Below are positions 26,706 through 35,447 of a stretch of 64,000 nt of DNA, one piece after another. The position numbers were made by a program, and so were the translations under genes. The first letter of the stretch is position 1, and each line of letters opens with the position of its first letter. The notes beneath the pieces are model-generated. The model was not told the origin of the DNA and did no database searches. It saw only the letters and a list, made by a program, of their open reading frames with translations. Source of the stretch: Acidicapsa ligni (GTDB lineage Bacteria > Acidobacteriota > Terriglobia > Terriglobales > Acidobacteriaceae). The DNA lies in contig NZ_JAGSYG010000003.1 of assembly GCF_025685655.1 (NCBI RefSeq), positions 310,001-374,000 of the forward strand, written 5' to 3'.

Positions 26706-29294
26706 ATGTCCTGGTGGAGCGCCCTTATGCTCGTGTTTGTGTGCAGTCATGCGATGGCGGCAGTTACCCATGGCGCGTCTGTGAGTTTCAACCAAAATAC
26801 TGCAGCAACAACCATCACAACCCCCGCATTAACAACCACATCTGCGAACGATCTTCTGTTGGCTTTTGTATCCACAGATGCCGTGACTACACCGAATACG
26901 ACCGTACGCAGCGTGACCGGAGGCGGCCTGACCTGGGCGCTGGTGGTTCGAACCAATACGCAGTCCGGCACATCGGAAATCTGGCGTGCCTTCGCTCCGG
27001 CTGTTCTGAAGAACGCAACTATCACTGCAACTCTTTCGCAGGCAGTCGTTTCGTCTCTCACAGTGGAGAGCTTTAGCGGAGTTAACGTGTCTGGCACGAA
27101 TGGCTCTGGAGCAATTGGCGCTATCGCTTCCGGTCATTCGGCTAAAGGTACGCCATCCGCCAGCCTGGTTACAACGCAAAACAACTCGCTTGTAATAGGT
27201 GTGGGTAATGATTTTGACCAGGCGGTTGCCAGAACGCTCATTGCTGGTCAAACATTGCTGCATCAGGATCTTACTTCCACGGGCGACACATATTGGGTGC
27301 AGCAAATCAATGCTGGGACGTCGCTCAAAGGAACCAAGATGACGCTTGGCGATACCGCGCCTGCTTCGGATCAATTTAATCTGAGCATTTGCGAGATTGT
27401 GCCGGCAGCCGCGTCGACAGTGGATGCTCCACAACTGACGCTGAGTGCAACGACACTTCCCTTTGGAAGCATTGCCGATGGAACAACGAAATCGCTCTCC
27501 CTTACGCTCACCTCTTCCGGCGCATCTCCGGTTACCATAAGCGCGGCTTCGCTCACCGGTACCGGGTTCTCCGTTACCACCAGCGCCGCAACGGCCAGCG
27601 GATTGCCCAAGACTCTGGCCCCTGGCCAAACACTCGTGGTTCCGGTCGTTTTCGCACCTAAGGCTGCAGGTGCTGTCACTGGCAAACTGACGATTACCAG
27701 CAATTCCTCCACGAGTGCGACATCAACGATCGCTCTTACCGGTACTGGCACAGCGGCAGCAACGCCAAAACTGACGCTGAGTGCGACGACGCTTCCCTTC
27801 GGAAGCCTTGCCGATGGAACAACAAAATCGCTCTCACTAACACTCACTTCTTCGGGCACATCCTCAGTTACCGTGAGTGCAGCTTCAATCACCGGCACCG
27901 GATTCTCTGTCACCGCCAGCGGGCTGCCAAAAACACTCACGCCTGGACAAACGCTTGCCATTCCGGTCGTTTTCGCACCTAAAGCAGCAGGAGCAGTCTC
28001 CGGCAAACTGACGATTACCAGTAACTCCTCCACGGGCACCACATCGGCAATCACCCTTACCGGTACCGGCACGGCGGCAGCAACGCCAAAACTAACACTC
28101 AGTGCAACGACTCTTCCTTTCGGAAGCATTGCCGATGGAACAACGAAATCGCTGTCACTTACGCTCACCTCATCGGGTACATCCTCGGTTACTGTGAGTG
28201 CAGCTTCTATCACCGGCACCGGATTCTCCGTCACCGCCAGCGGCTTGCCCAAAACACTCACGCCTGGCCAGACACTCGTGGTTCCTGTCGTTTTCGCGCC
28301 TAAGTCTGCGGGAGCGGTCACCGGCAAACTGACGATTACCAGTAACTCAACCACTGGTGCTACATCGGCAATCACTCTTACCGGTACAGGCACAGCGGCA
28401 GCAACTCCACAACTGACGCTGAGTGCAACGTCACTTCCGTTTGGAAGCCTTGCCGATGGAACGTCAAAGTCGCTCTCACTGACGCTCACCTCCTCGGGCA
28501 CATCCTCGGTTACCGTAAGTGCGGCCTCAATCACCGGAACTGGATTTTCGCTGGTTGCTGGCAGTTGGCCGCAAACGCTGACTGCCGGGCAGTCTTTGAC
28601 TATTCAGGTCAAGTTTGCTCCCACAGCAGCCGGAGCTGTCACCGGTAAATTGACGATCAGCAGTAACTCCACTACAGGAGCTACTTCGGCTATCACCCTT
28701 ACCGGTACCGGCACAGCAGCAACCAGTCCAAAGTTAGGGATAAGCGCAACCAGCCTGAGCTTTGGCACAGTTACGCTTGATTCCTCATCCATGGAATCGG
28801 TCACGCTCACCTCAACGGGAACATCTCCAGTGACGATTTCCTCTGCTGTAATCACTGGGGCGCGTTTTTCGTTAGCGAGCGGGACTTTCCCGATTTCGCT
28901 CAATCCAGGAGCAACGGCAACCTTGACCATTGAATTTCTGCCTACCGCGGCTGGAACATCGACTGGTCAACTGACGATCAACAGCAATTCAACCCTTGGA
29001 AGCACATCGACAGTAGCACTCACCGGTACAGGAGCGGCGGCAGCAACGTTTTCCGTCACCCTAAGCTGGTCTGCGCCAAGTGCTTCCACCGACCCAATCG
29101 CCGGCTATCATATCTACCGCGCGGTTGCCGGATCTACAACCTTCGCACTGCTCAATTCCACCCTCGATACACAGACATCGTACGTAGATAGCTCCGTCGT
29201 TGGCGGCACGACCTACAGCTATGAAGCAAAGAGCGTCGATGAAGACGGGGTAGAAAGCACAGCCTCGAACGAATTCTCGGTAGCGATTCCTTAA
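26706..29294 (+). CDS. Secreted choice-of-anchor-D repeat protein with fibronectin type III end
   Basis: About 862 residues starting at ATG 26706 with a signal peptide cleaved near SHAMAAVTHG. Residues about 20-235 form a beta-rich N-terminal domain. Five choice-of-anchor-D (HYDIN/ASPM-like) repeats of about 105 residues follow, with motifs LSFGS.. LPFGSLADGTTKS, SASITGTGFSV, TLTPGQTL and AITLTGTGTAA. A fibronectin type III domain ends the protein (IAGYHIYRAVAG). It probably lies in the periplasm or outside the cell and binds surfaces or polymers. No catalytic motif is visible. A TTG at 26532 is an alternative start that would precede the signal sequence. Confidence 0.8.
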   Translation: MSWWSALMLVFVCSHAMAAVTHGASVSFNQNTAATTITTPALTTTSANDLLLAFVSTDAVTTPNTTVRSVTGGGLTWALVVRTNTQSGTSEIWRAFAPAVLKNATITATLSQAVVSSLTVESFSGVNVSGTNGSGAIGAIASGHSAKGTPSASLVTTQNNSLVIGVGNDFDQAVARTLIAGQTLLHQDLTSTGDTYWVQQINAGTSLKGTKMTLGDTAPASDQFNLSICEIVPAAASTVDAPQLTLSATTLPFGSIADGTTKSLSLTLTSSGASPVTISAASLTGTGFSVTTSAATASGLPKTLAPGQTLVVPVVFAPKAAGAVTGKLTITSNSSTSATSTIALTGTGTAAATPKLTLSATTLPFGSLADGTTKSLSLTLTSSGTSSVTVSAASITGTGFSVTASGLPKTLTPGQTLAIPVVFAPKAAGAVSGKLTITSNSSTGTTSAITLTGTGTAAATPKLTLSATTLPFGSIADGTTKSLSLTLTSSGTSSVTVSAASITGTGFSVTASGLPKTLTPGQTLVVPVVFAPKSAGAVTGKLTITSNSTTGATSAITLTGTGTAAATPQLTLSATSLPFGSLADGTSKSLSLTLTSSGTSSVTVSAASITGTGFSLVAGSWPQTLTAGQSLTIQVKFAPTAAGAVTGKLTISSNSTTGATSAITLTGTGTAATSPKLGISATSLSFGTVTLDSSSMESVTLTSTGTSPVTISSAVITGARFSLASGTFPISLNPGATATLTIEFLPTAAGTSTGQLTINSNSTLGSTSTVALTGTGAAAATFSVTLSWSAPSASTDPIAGYHIYRAVAGSTTFALLNSTLDTQTSYVDSSVVGGTTYSYEAKSVDEDGVESTASNEFSVAIP
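27430..29040 (+). repeat. Five in-frame ~315-bp repeats
   Basis: Repeat units start near 27436, 27771, 28089, 28410 and 28728. Units two to four are the closest at DNA level, with long shared runs around the SLSLTLTSSGTSSVTVSAAS segment. They encode the five choice-of-anchor-D domains. A long antisense frame (27371-28534) arises from the biased composition and is not a gene. Confidence 0.85.
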
Positions 29295-29502
29295 GAATCC
29301 AACTCGGGACTGGAGGTCCATGGCCTTATGCATTTCATGGGTCATGGGCTTCCAGATATTTATGCGATACTTCGGCCTCCCAATTGCTCTTGAGAGAGCG
29401 AATATCTTGGAATCGCTAAAGCTATAACCAGCTTCCTCTTTTATTTCCTGCGACTCGCAAGATACCTGGTGTATGTTCATTTAGATCGGGGAGGAAGTAG
29501 AC

Positions 29503-30678
29503 TTGAGCCGTTCTCTATTTCGAAGCATCGTTGTGACACTGCTGTTGACCCTCGCTGGACTCACCGCCCAATCACAGCATTCCGGAGCAATGAAGTCTCA
29601 GGACCAGGGAAAAATGGCACCCTCTGTAAACCCGGATAACAAGGTCGGAGAAGAAAAGCACGGCATTGTAAGAACATATTTCATAGCCGCAGACGAGGTA
29701 GATTGGGATTACACTCCGCACGGACGCAACATAGCCGGATTGCCGCGCGTCGAAACCACCGAAGACGATAATGTAGGCACCCTAGGCCACCGCGTCTATC
29801 GCAAAGCAATCTATCGCGAATACACCGATGCAACCTTCAAAACCCTTAAACCCCGGCCTGCACAATGGGAACACCTTGGAATCCTGGGACCGCTCATTCG
29901 CGCAGAGGTGGGAGATTCGATCCGCATTACCTTCCGTAACAACACTCACTTATCCGTCAGCATGCACCCGCATGGACTTGAATATAAGAAAGATGCAGAA
30001 GGGGCCTCGTACAACGACGGTACAGTAGGCGCTGCAAAATCGGACGACCGAATTGCTCCCGGTAAAACCTATACATATATATGGACCGCACCGGAAAGAA
30101 GCGGACCGGCAGAGATGGATGAGAGCTCGGTGTTATGGATGTATCATTCTCACTTTGTCGAGGGCAAAGATATCAATACCGGTCTTGTCGGCCCAATTAT
30201 CGTAACTGCTCGCGGCAAGGCCCGACCTGACGGATCACCAAGGGATGTAGACAAGGAATTTATCACTGATTTTTCTGTCTTTGACGAAACAGAGAGCTGG
30301 TTCTTCGAGCGGAACGCCTCAAGAGATCCAGGGGGGATTCGACTCAAAGCCGCGGACCCACTGCTTCGCGAAAAGAACCTGCTCTACTCCATTAATGGCT
30401 ACATCGAGGGAAACCTTCCATTACTCACAATGAAGCGAGGGGAACGGATTCGTTGGTATCTACTCTCAAATGGCAATGAGGACGACGTACATATGGCTCA
30501 TTGGCATGGAAATACAGTCGTCTGGAACAAAATGAGAATGGATTCCATTTTTCTTGGTCCAATGGCCATGGCCAGCGCCGATATGGTTCCGGACAATATA
30601 GGCACCTGGCTCTTTCACTGCCATGTTACAGATCACTTTAACGGAGGAATGGTCGCCCTCTATCAAGTCCTGCCCTAA
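29503..30678 (+). CDS. Secreted multicopper oxidase
   Basis: A 391-residue copper oxidase with an N-terminal signal sequence (about residues 1-25). All four copper-binding motifs are present in order: HPHG near 155, YHSHF near 215, AHWHG near 333 and FHCHVTDHFNGGM near 372, the last with the axial Met. The HPHGLEYKKD and DMVPDNIGTW segments resemble the ceruloplasmin/hephaestin-like group more than laccases. It oxidises metals or organic substrates with oxygen; the substrate is unknown. The start is TTG behind a strong GGGGAGGA. It stands alone between two intergenic regions. Confidence 0.9.
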   Translation: MSRSLFRSIVVTLLLTLAGLTAQSQHSGAMKSQDQGKMAPSVNPDNKVGEEKHGIVRTYFIAADEVDWDYTPHGRNIAGLPRVETTEDDNVGTLGHRVYRKAIYREYTDATFKTLKPRPAQWEHLGILGPLIRAEVGDSIRITFRNNTHLSVSMHPHGLEYKKDAEGASYNDGTVGAAKSDDRIAPGKTYTYIWTAPERSGPAEMDESSVLWMYHSHFVEGKDINTGLVGPIIVTARGKARPDGSPRDVDKEFITDFSVFDETESWFFERNASRDPGGIRLKAADPLLREKNLLYSINGYIEGNLPLLTMKRGERIRWYLLSNGNEDDVHMAHWHGNTVVWNKMRMDSIFLGPMAMASADMVPDNIGTWLFHCHVTDHFNGGMVALYQVLP

Positions 30679-30942
30679 CACCTATTTAGGTGCGCAGAAT
30701 CAAGCTCAATCCTTGTAGCCCATTCCGCTCATATCCACCTTTGCCGCAATCCGCTTGGTGTGAAGTATTGTTGTGAGCAAGTTAGCAATTATTTGCACAT
30801 AAAGGAACACCACTTTGTAGCCCAGTTGAATATCTGTAAAGCATCCGCGCGCAAGATCATAAATTCTAGACTCGTGCCCCTGATATTGCCCCAAATTACT
30901 TAAATCCCCGCCGATGCAACCTCAAAACCAGATCTATCTGGG

Positions 30943-30958
30943 TGGCATTCAAATTGCT
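30943..30958 (+). promoter_or_regulatory. Sigma-54 (-24/-12) promoter of the antiterminator gene
   Basis: TGGCATTCAAATTGCT matches the sigma-54 consensus TGGCACG-N4-TTGCW with the invariant GG and GC at exactly the right spacing. Transcription would start near 30969, leaving a leader of about 235 bases before the NusG-like gene at 31204. It is almost the same as the element at 58671-58686. Confidence 0.8.
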
Positions 30959-31026
30959 TATGGTGAGGTAGAAGTCCGCAAGGATCAAACGACGGACAAT
31001 GCCATCTGTCTATCCGCGAGTAACTA

Positions 31027-31083
31027 CGCGAGATCTGACATTTCTTTTGCGAAGCAACTGGTTTCCCGAGATCTGCGTTTTTT
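31027..31083 (+). terminator. Leader terminator/attenuator candidate
   Basis: CGC-AGATCT (31027-31036, with G31030 bulged) pairs with AGATCT-GCG (31069-31077) and is followed at once by six T (31078-31083). A small TTGC-GAA-GCAA hairpin sits in the loop. It lies between the predicted sigma-54 start site and the NusG-like antiterminator gene. Regulation by attenuation is inference. Confidence 0.45.
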
Positions 31084-31119
31084 GAAGATTGTTTCGAAGA
31101 CTGTTTTGAAGGTTATTTT
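31080..31119 (+). repeat. 12-bp periodic leader sequence
   Basis: GAAG recurs at 31084, 31096 and 31108, each preceded by TTTT or TTTC, giving three and a half units of a 12-bp period right after the T6 run. It could be an RNA or DNA recognition element in the leader, or simple sequence slippage. Confidence 0.5.
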
Positions 31120-31203
31120 GCATGTTCCACAGTGACTGGATGTAGGTCACGATCGCGAAGCGTTGCCCAAAATCTTTCCACGGGCACCAACCTACCAGGT
31201 GAG

Positions 31204-31800
31204 ATGTTACGAACTATGTTCTGTTCTGAGGAAGACTTGGCGCATCAGAGTTCGTTCATGGCCATGCCGCGCTGGTACGCGGTAACGACTCAATCACGCC
31301 ACGAGAAAGTCGTAACCGAACATCTCAAGTCCCGGTCGATTGAAGCGTTTCTTCCCGTCATAACAACTCCCAGCCGTTGGAAAGATCGTCGAGTCCTCAT
31401 TGATCGTCCTATCTTTCCCGGCTACGTCTTCACCCATATTGGCTTGCACGAACGACAGAACGTTTTCAGCATCCCCGGTGTAGTACGCATGCTATCTTTC
31501 AACGGAAAACCAGCCGAGATCGACGATGCAGAGATCGAAGCCGTGCGGATATGTCTAACCGCTGGTAACAAGTTGGAACCACATCCCTTTCTGAAAACCG
31601 GAGAACATGTCCGAGTGAAATCCGGCTCGCTCATGGGTTTGGAAGGGGTTGTAACTCGGCACAAGAATCAATGCCGGATCGTCGTTTCAATAACTTTGAT
31701 TCATCAATCCTTAGCTGTTGAAATTGATGCGCATTTGCTCGAATCATTGAACGCATCGCCCTTAGACTCATCCTCACCCCAACCTGCATTACTCCGATAA
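31204..31800 (+). CDS. NusG-like transcription antiterminator (UpxY/RfaH type)
   Basis: About 198 residues. The NGN domain starts MPRWYAVTTQSRHEKVV and contains PVITTPSRWKDRR, FPGYVFTHI and VVRMLSFNG, and a KOW-like segment follows (GEHVRVKSGSLMGLEGVVTRHKN). Specialised NusG paralogues of this kind travel with RNA polymerase and let it read through long polysaccharide operons. Its position as the first gene of the exopolysaccharide locus fits that role. The start is uncertain: ATG 31204 behind AGGTGAG is chosen, ATG 31258 would begin at the conserved domain, and GTG 31132 is also open. A sigma-54 promoter and an attenuator-like structure lie upstream. Confidence 0.87.
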   Translation: MLRTMFCSEEDLAHQSSFMAMPRWYAVTTQSRHEKVVTEHLKSRSIEAFLPVITTPSRWKDRRVLIDRPIFPGYVFTHIGLHERQNVFSIPGVVRMLSFNGKPAEIDDAEIEAVRICLTAGNKLEPHPFLKTGEHVRVKSGSLMGLEGVVTRHKNQCRIVVSITLIHQSLAVEIDAHLLESLNASPLDSSSPQPALLR

Positions 31801-31939
31801 GTAACACCCAGCAACTTATCCACCCCGCCTGATCAGGAAGCGATTCTCCTCAGTTATACATATCTTCGTTTTCCTGTAGAACGGCCCGTGACGCTACGAC
31901 AACCAATCAACGTCCGATAACGCAAGACGGAGAATACGA

Positions 31940-33067
31940 ATGGCTACAACTAAACTGATGCCCTCGAGACCGGAACGAAAAGGTTCCAGTACAAGCCGTT
32001 GGGCCACAGGGGCGTATAAGGCCACACCGATACTGGTTTCAGAAGAGGCATTTTTACAAATGCTTCGTCTGGAGCAGCGGCGTACTGAACGTTCTGGCCG
32101 AGCCTTCATCCTGGTGCTTATTAGCGGAGAAGATCTACAAGCTAACTGCAACACAGATCGAACGGATAATGTTGTAACGGCAATCGGTTCCTGTATCCGA
32201 GAGACGGACGTCTTCGGCTGGTACAAGCCACACACAACGCTGGGGATCGCATTGACGGAAATCAATGATCCCTCTAAAGAGACTGTTGAAGCGATCGTTC
32301 GAAAGATATCGAGCGCGCTGCAGCGATCTCTAAGTGCCGAGATATATTGCCGTCTGTCCATGGTCGTTCGCATCTATCCGAACGATGCCAACGACAAGAT
32401 ATTCTACCCTGAAGAATCGAAACGAAGCGGGCCAAGCAAGCTGCATCACGGCCTGAAGAGAACCATCGATATCCTCGGCAGCCTGACTGCACTGATCTTG
32501 CTTTCGCCGCTCCTCACGTTAATTGCCATGTTGATCAAGTGCACCTCAAAAGGCCCAATTCTCTTTTGCAAGAAACGCGTAGGTCAATACGGTAGAGAAT
32601 TCTGTTTCTACAAATTCCGCACCATGGCGGCAGACAACGATCCTCATATCCATCGCGAATATGTATCCAGGCTCATCGCAGGTGGAGTCGAAGCAGAACA
32701 AAACGGCGGCCAGTACAAATTGGCAAATGATCCGCGAGTAACTCCTCTCGGCCGCTTCCTGCGCCGGACCAGCCTCGATGAACTGCCGCAATTTTTCAAC
32801 GTGCTGTTCAACGATATGTCGCTCGTTGGTCCACGCCCTCCACTTCCGTATGAGTTTGAGCGCTATCGCGTCTGGCACAGACGTCGTGTGCTTGAGCAGA
32901 AACCAGGAATTACAGGCCTATGGCAGATCGAAGGTCGATCTCGTACAACCTTCGATGAGATGGTACGCATGGACATCCGCTATGCAAAAGCCGAGAGCAG
33001 CTTGCTGGACTTGAACATCATGCTTCAAACACCAGCAGCTATGTTATCCGGGCGTGGCGCTTGCTAG
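31940..33067 (+). CDS. Priming sugar-phosphate transferase with extra N-terminal domain
   Basis: A 375-residue protein that probably starts repeat-unit synthesis by moving a sugar phosphate onto undecaprenyl phosphate. The C-terminal bacterial sugar transferase domain (about 170-375) has one membrane segment (about 176-198), [28 protein letters not shown] and KPGITGLWQ. Unlike WbaP or WcaJ it lacks four preceding membrane helices. Instead it carries a soluble N-terminal domain of about 150 residues, with [17 protein letters not shown] and [12 protein letters not shown], that looks like a degenerate GGDEF fold (weak inference). The start is ATG 31940. The next glycosyltransferase gene is 61 bp downstream. 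Confidence 0.9.
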   Translation: MATTKLMPSRPERKGSSTSRWATGAYKATPILVSEEAFLQMLRLEQRRTERSGRAFILVLISGEDLQANCNTDRTDNVVTAIGSCIRETDVFGWYKPHTTLGIALTEINDPSKETVEAIVRKISSALQRSLSAEIYCRLSMVVRIYPNDANDKIFYPEESKRSGPSKLHHGLKRTIDILGSLTALILLSPLLTLIAMLIKCTSKGPILFCKKRVGQYGREFCFYKFRTMAADNDPHIHREYVSRLIAGGVEAEQNGGQYKLANDPRVTPLGRFLRRTSLDELPQFFNVLFNDMSLVGPRPPLPYEFERYRVWHRRRVLEQKPGITGLWQIEGRSRTTFDEMVRMDIRYAKAESSLLDLNIMLQTPAAMLSGRGAC

Positions 33068-33128
33068 ATGCGATCTTTTCTCAATCAACATGGAAGCTGA
33101 ACTTCCATCTTCCCAGGTAAGGAGAATT

Positions 33129-34079
33129 ATGATTTACTCGTCATCCTCTGTGACAACCCCACGCTCGGTTCGATATGTCATAATCAGTCCGGTCCGCAAC
33201 GAGGCCGAATTTCTTGACGAGACGATACGGTGCGTTGTTGAGCAGACCATCCGCCCCGAGCAATACATACTCGTCGATGACGGTTCGTCCGACTCTACCC
33301 TGGAGATCATCCAACGCTGGGCCGCCAAGTACCCCTGGATTCTGCCCATACATCGCTCGGACTCAAGCAGGATAACTAGCCCAGCATCGGCAGAGTCTGA
33401 AAATCATCACGAACGCGGAAAACGAGCACGCGAAGCCAAAGAGATCCTCGCTTTTTATCACGGTTACGAACAGCTAAAAGTTACTAACTGGGATTTCCTG
33501 GTCAAGCTCGACGGCGACCTCGGCTTTGATAATGACTACTTTGAAAAGTGCTTTGGCGAGTTCGAGAGGGATCCCAAAATGGGTGTCGGAGGCGGCGTTA
33601 TATGTCACCTCCAGGACAATCAAACCGTAGTGGAACGCAATCCGCAGTTCCACGTCCGCGGTGCGACAAAAATCTACAGACAAGCATGCTGGGAAGCCAT
33701 TGGAGGCGTAACCCGCGGAGCCGGATGGGATACTCTCGACGAGACCAAAGCTAACATGCTCGGTTGGAGCAGCCGAAGTTTTCCTGATCTGCAAGTAATC
33801 CACTATCGCTTCACTGGCGCGGCGAATGGTAAGTGGCAAAACGCCGTGAAGAAAGGCGAGTGGAACTATATCTCTGGATATCATCCACTCTTTATGGCAG
33901 TGAAATGCGTGAAGCACGTATTCAAGAGGCCACACGGAAAAGGCGCCGCTGGATTGTTTTACGGCTACATGCTCGCTTTCTCAAAACGCACTGCACGCAT
34001 TGACGATCCAGACCTCATTCGCTACATCCAGGGCCAACAGCTACGCAGACTTTTCTTCCGCCCCACAATCTGGCGATGA
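33129..34079 (+). CDS. Family 2 glycosyltransferase
   Basis: About 316 residues with a GT-A fold. PVRNEAEFLDETI starts the nucleotide-sugar domain, LVDDGSSDST follows, and KLDGDLGF supplies the metal-binding D-x-D. Glycine-rich GVGGGVICHL and a basic C-terminus follow. It adds one sugar during repeat-unit assembly at the inner membrane; the sugar is unknown. ATG 33129 directly after AAGGAGAATT is a clear start; a GTG at 33054 overlaps the previous gene without a ribosome site. Its TGA overlaps the next start in ATGA, so the two are coupled. Confidence 0.9.
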   Translation: MIYSSSSVTTPRSVRYVIISPVRNEAEFLDETIRCVVEQTIRPEQYILVDDGSSDSTLEIIQRWAAKYPWILPIHRSDSSRITSPASAESENHHERGKRAREAKEILAFYHGYEQLKVTNWDFLVKLDGDLGFDNDYFEKCFGEFERDPKMGVGGGVICHLQDNQTVVERNPQFHVRGATKIYRQACWEAIGGVTRGAGWDTLDETKANMLGWSSRSFPDLQVIHYRFTGAANGKWQNAVKKGEWNYISGYHPLFMAVKCVKHVFKRPHGKGAAGLFYGYMLAFSKRTARIDDPDLIRYIQGQQLRRLFFRPTIWR

Positions 34080-35125
34080 GCATGCAAAGCACATCCAGCC
34101 TGCCCGATGAATATCAGATGACTAATCTTTCGATCATCCTCGTTAATTGGAATTGCCTGGCATTTACAGAGCAATGCATTGCGTCGATCTGCGCGGTCGC
34201 ACCTAAAGTTGATTACGAAGTGATCGTTGTCGACAACGCCTCCGCAGACGCTCCATGCCAGAGCCTGGTCGAGAAATACCCTTGGGTAAAGTTGATTCTT
34301 TCTGCAAAGAATATCGGCTTTGGACAAGCCAATAACCTGGGCGTCCGGCACTCTTCGGGGAAAGTCTTATTCTTCCTCAATCCAGATACTGTGGTTCTAG
34401 AAGATGCCCTGAGACGAATGCTTTGTGAACTGAGTGCAGCACCGCAAGCCGGTGCAATTGGATGCAGGCTTCTGAATCCAGATAGAACTCTTCAGACCAG
34501 TTCCGTTCAACGATTCCCTACCGTCTTCAATCAGTTTCTGGCGCTCAGTTGGCTGCAACGCAAGTGGCCCAATCTGCCACTCTGGGGAAAGCAGGCTCTC
34601 TATTACAACGGGCCTCGCGTGATACATGAAGTAGATGTCGTGTCCGGAGCAGCAATCATGGTGCGCCGCAACATATTCGAAGAAGTCGGCGGTTTCAATC
34701 CGGAATACTTCATGTATGCCGAAGAAGTCGAGCTCTGTTATGCCATCCGTCGCGCTGGTTGGAAAATTATGCATTCAAGTGATGCGAAGATTATTCACTT
34801 TGGTGGCCAGAGTACGAAGAAGAGAGAAAACGGCTTCGTCGACATTGCAATGCGCCAATCGGTATATCGCTTCTTGTGCCGTACACGTGGAAACTTCTAC
34901 GCGCGAATCTATCGTTTCTTCCTCTTAATAAGCGCCATTCTTCGACTCATCCTGTTGGCGTGCATGTCTCCTTTCTCTATCATCCTTAATTTTCCCGTCG
35001 ATCGAGAGACTAATGCCATAACCCTTCGCAAGTGGCTGAGAATTGCCGAATGGAGTGTCGGAGTAGGCGACGGCATGCATAGGCTCTCCATCGCAAAGGT
35101 TGGTACTTCGGGCCCGGCAGATTAA
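34076..35125 (+). CDS. Family 2 glycosyltransferase, rhamnosyltransferase-like
   Basis: A 349-residue GT2 enzyme of the WbbL/rhamnosyltransferase-like group: LVNWNCLAFTEQCI at the start, VVDNASADAP, NIGFGQANNLGVRH, FFLNPDTVV with the metal-binding Asp, and the acceptor-side VSGAAIMVRRNIFEEVGGFNPEYFMYAEEVELC (read as motif VSGAA, GGF, EEVELC). A hydrophobic C-terminal segment (about 275-305) probably anchors it to the inner membrane. It starts inside the stop of the preceding gene. The sugar donor is inferred, not proven. Confidence 0.9.
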   Translation: MSMQSTSSLPDEYQMTNLSIILVNWNCLAFTEQCIASICAVAPKVDYEVIVVDNASADAPCQSLVEKYPWVKLILSAKNIGFGQANNLGVRHSSGKVLFFLNPDTVVLEDALRRMLCELSAAPQAGAIGCRLLNPDRTLQTSSVQRFPTVFNQFLALSWLQRKWPNLPLWGKQALYYNGPRVIHEVDVVSGAAIMVRRNIFEEVGGFNPEYFMYAEEVELCYAIRRAGWKIMHSSDAKIIHFGGQSTKKRENGFVDIAMRQSVYRFLCRTRGNFYARIYRFFLLISAILRLILLACMSPFSIILNFPVDRETNAITLRKWLRIAEWSVGVGDGMHRLSIAKVGTSGPAD

Positions 35126-35447
35126 ATTTTCGACTTCCTCAAAATAAATTGCATAAGACATTCAAGTAATCATGGCTTGTGCTTTCGTAACCAACCCTAA
35201 GTGACTATAATTAACTAAGCACGACTTTTTAGACCTTGTGAATAGTCCTCCTATTTCGCTGTGAATCCAAGGTATTCGATGTGTACATCTTAGGCACGTA
35301 AATATGCAATTCAGTCGGTTAGCTCTAGGCATCCGATAAACTCCGTTAGTGGGATGCATTTAACTTGGGCTCACCCGCAGCCTCTTTCGAATGAATAGTT
35401 GAACTTAGTGGCTCTTGGTTATCTTTTCATAGGTATTTAGGAGGATC
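35126..35447. other. Intergenic region before the beta-helix gene
   Basis: 322 bp, AT-rich, with a TATAAT at about 35206 but no convincing -35 partner. No terminator hairpin, -24/-12 element or gene was found. Confidence 0.5.

Larger units (their letters stand above)
30679..31203. other. Leader and promoter region of the exopolysaccharide antiterminator gene
   Basis: 525 bp with no supported gene. It contains a short palindrome directly after the oxidase stop (30679-30692, CACCTA-TT-TAGGTG), a -24/-12 promoter (30943-30958), a terminator-like structure with a T6 run (31027-31083) and a 12-bp periodic sequence (31080-31119). A 73-codon plus-strand frame (30914-31135) overlaps the promoter itself and is not credible. 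Confidence 0.7.

Noticed and set aside
27371..28534. A 387-codon open frame antisense to the choice-of-anchor repeats
   Set aside because: It mirrors the repeats in composition, has no ribosome site and gives a Val/Pro-rich low-complexity protein.
30679..30692. 14-bp palindrome directly after the multicopper oxidase stop
   Set aside because: The 6-bp stem is too short and has no T tract, so it is not called a terminator.
30914..31135. A 73-codon frame upstream of the NusG-like gene
   Set aside because: It begins before and spans the predicted sigma-54 promoter and leader structure; no ribosome site or family similarity.
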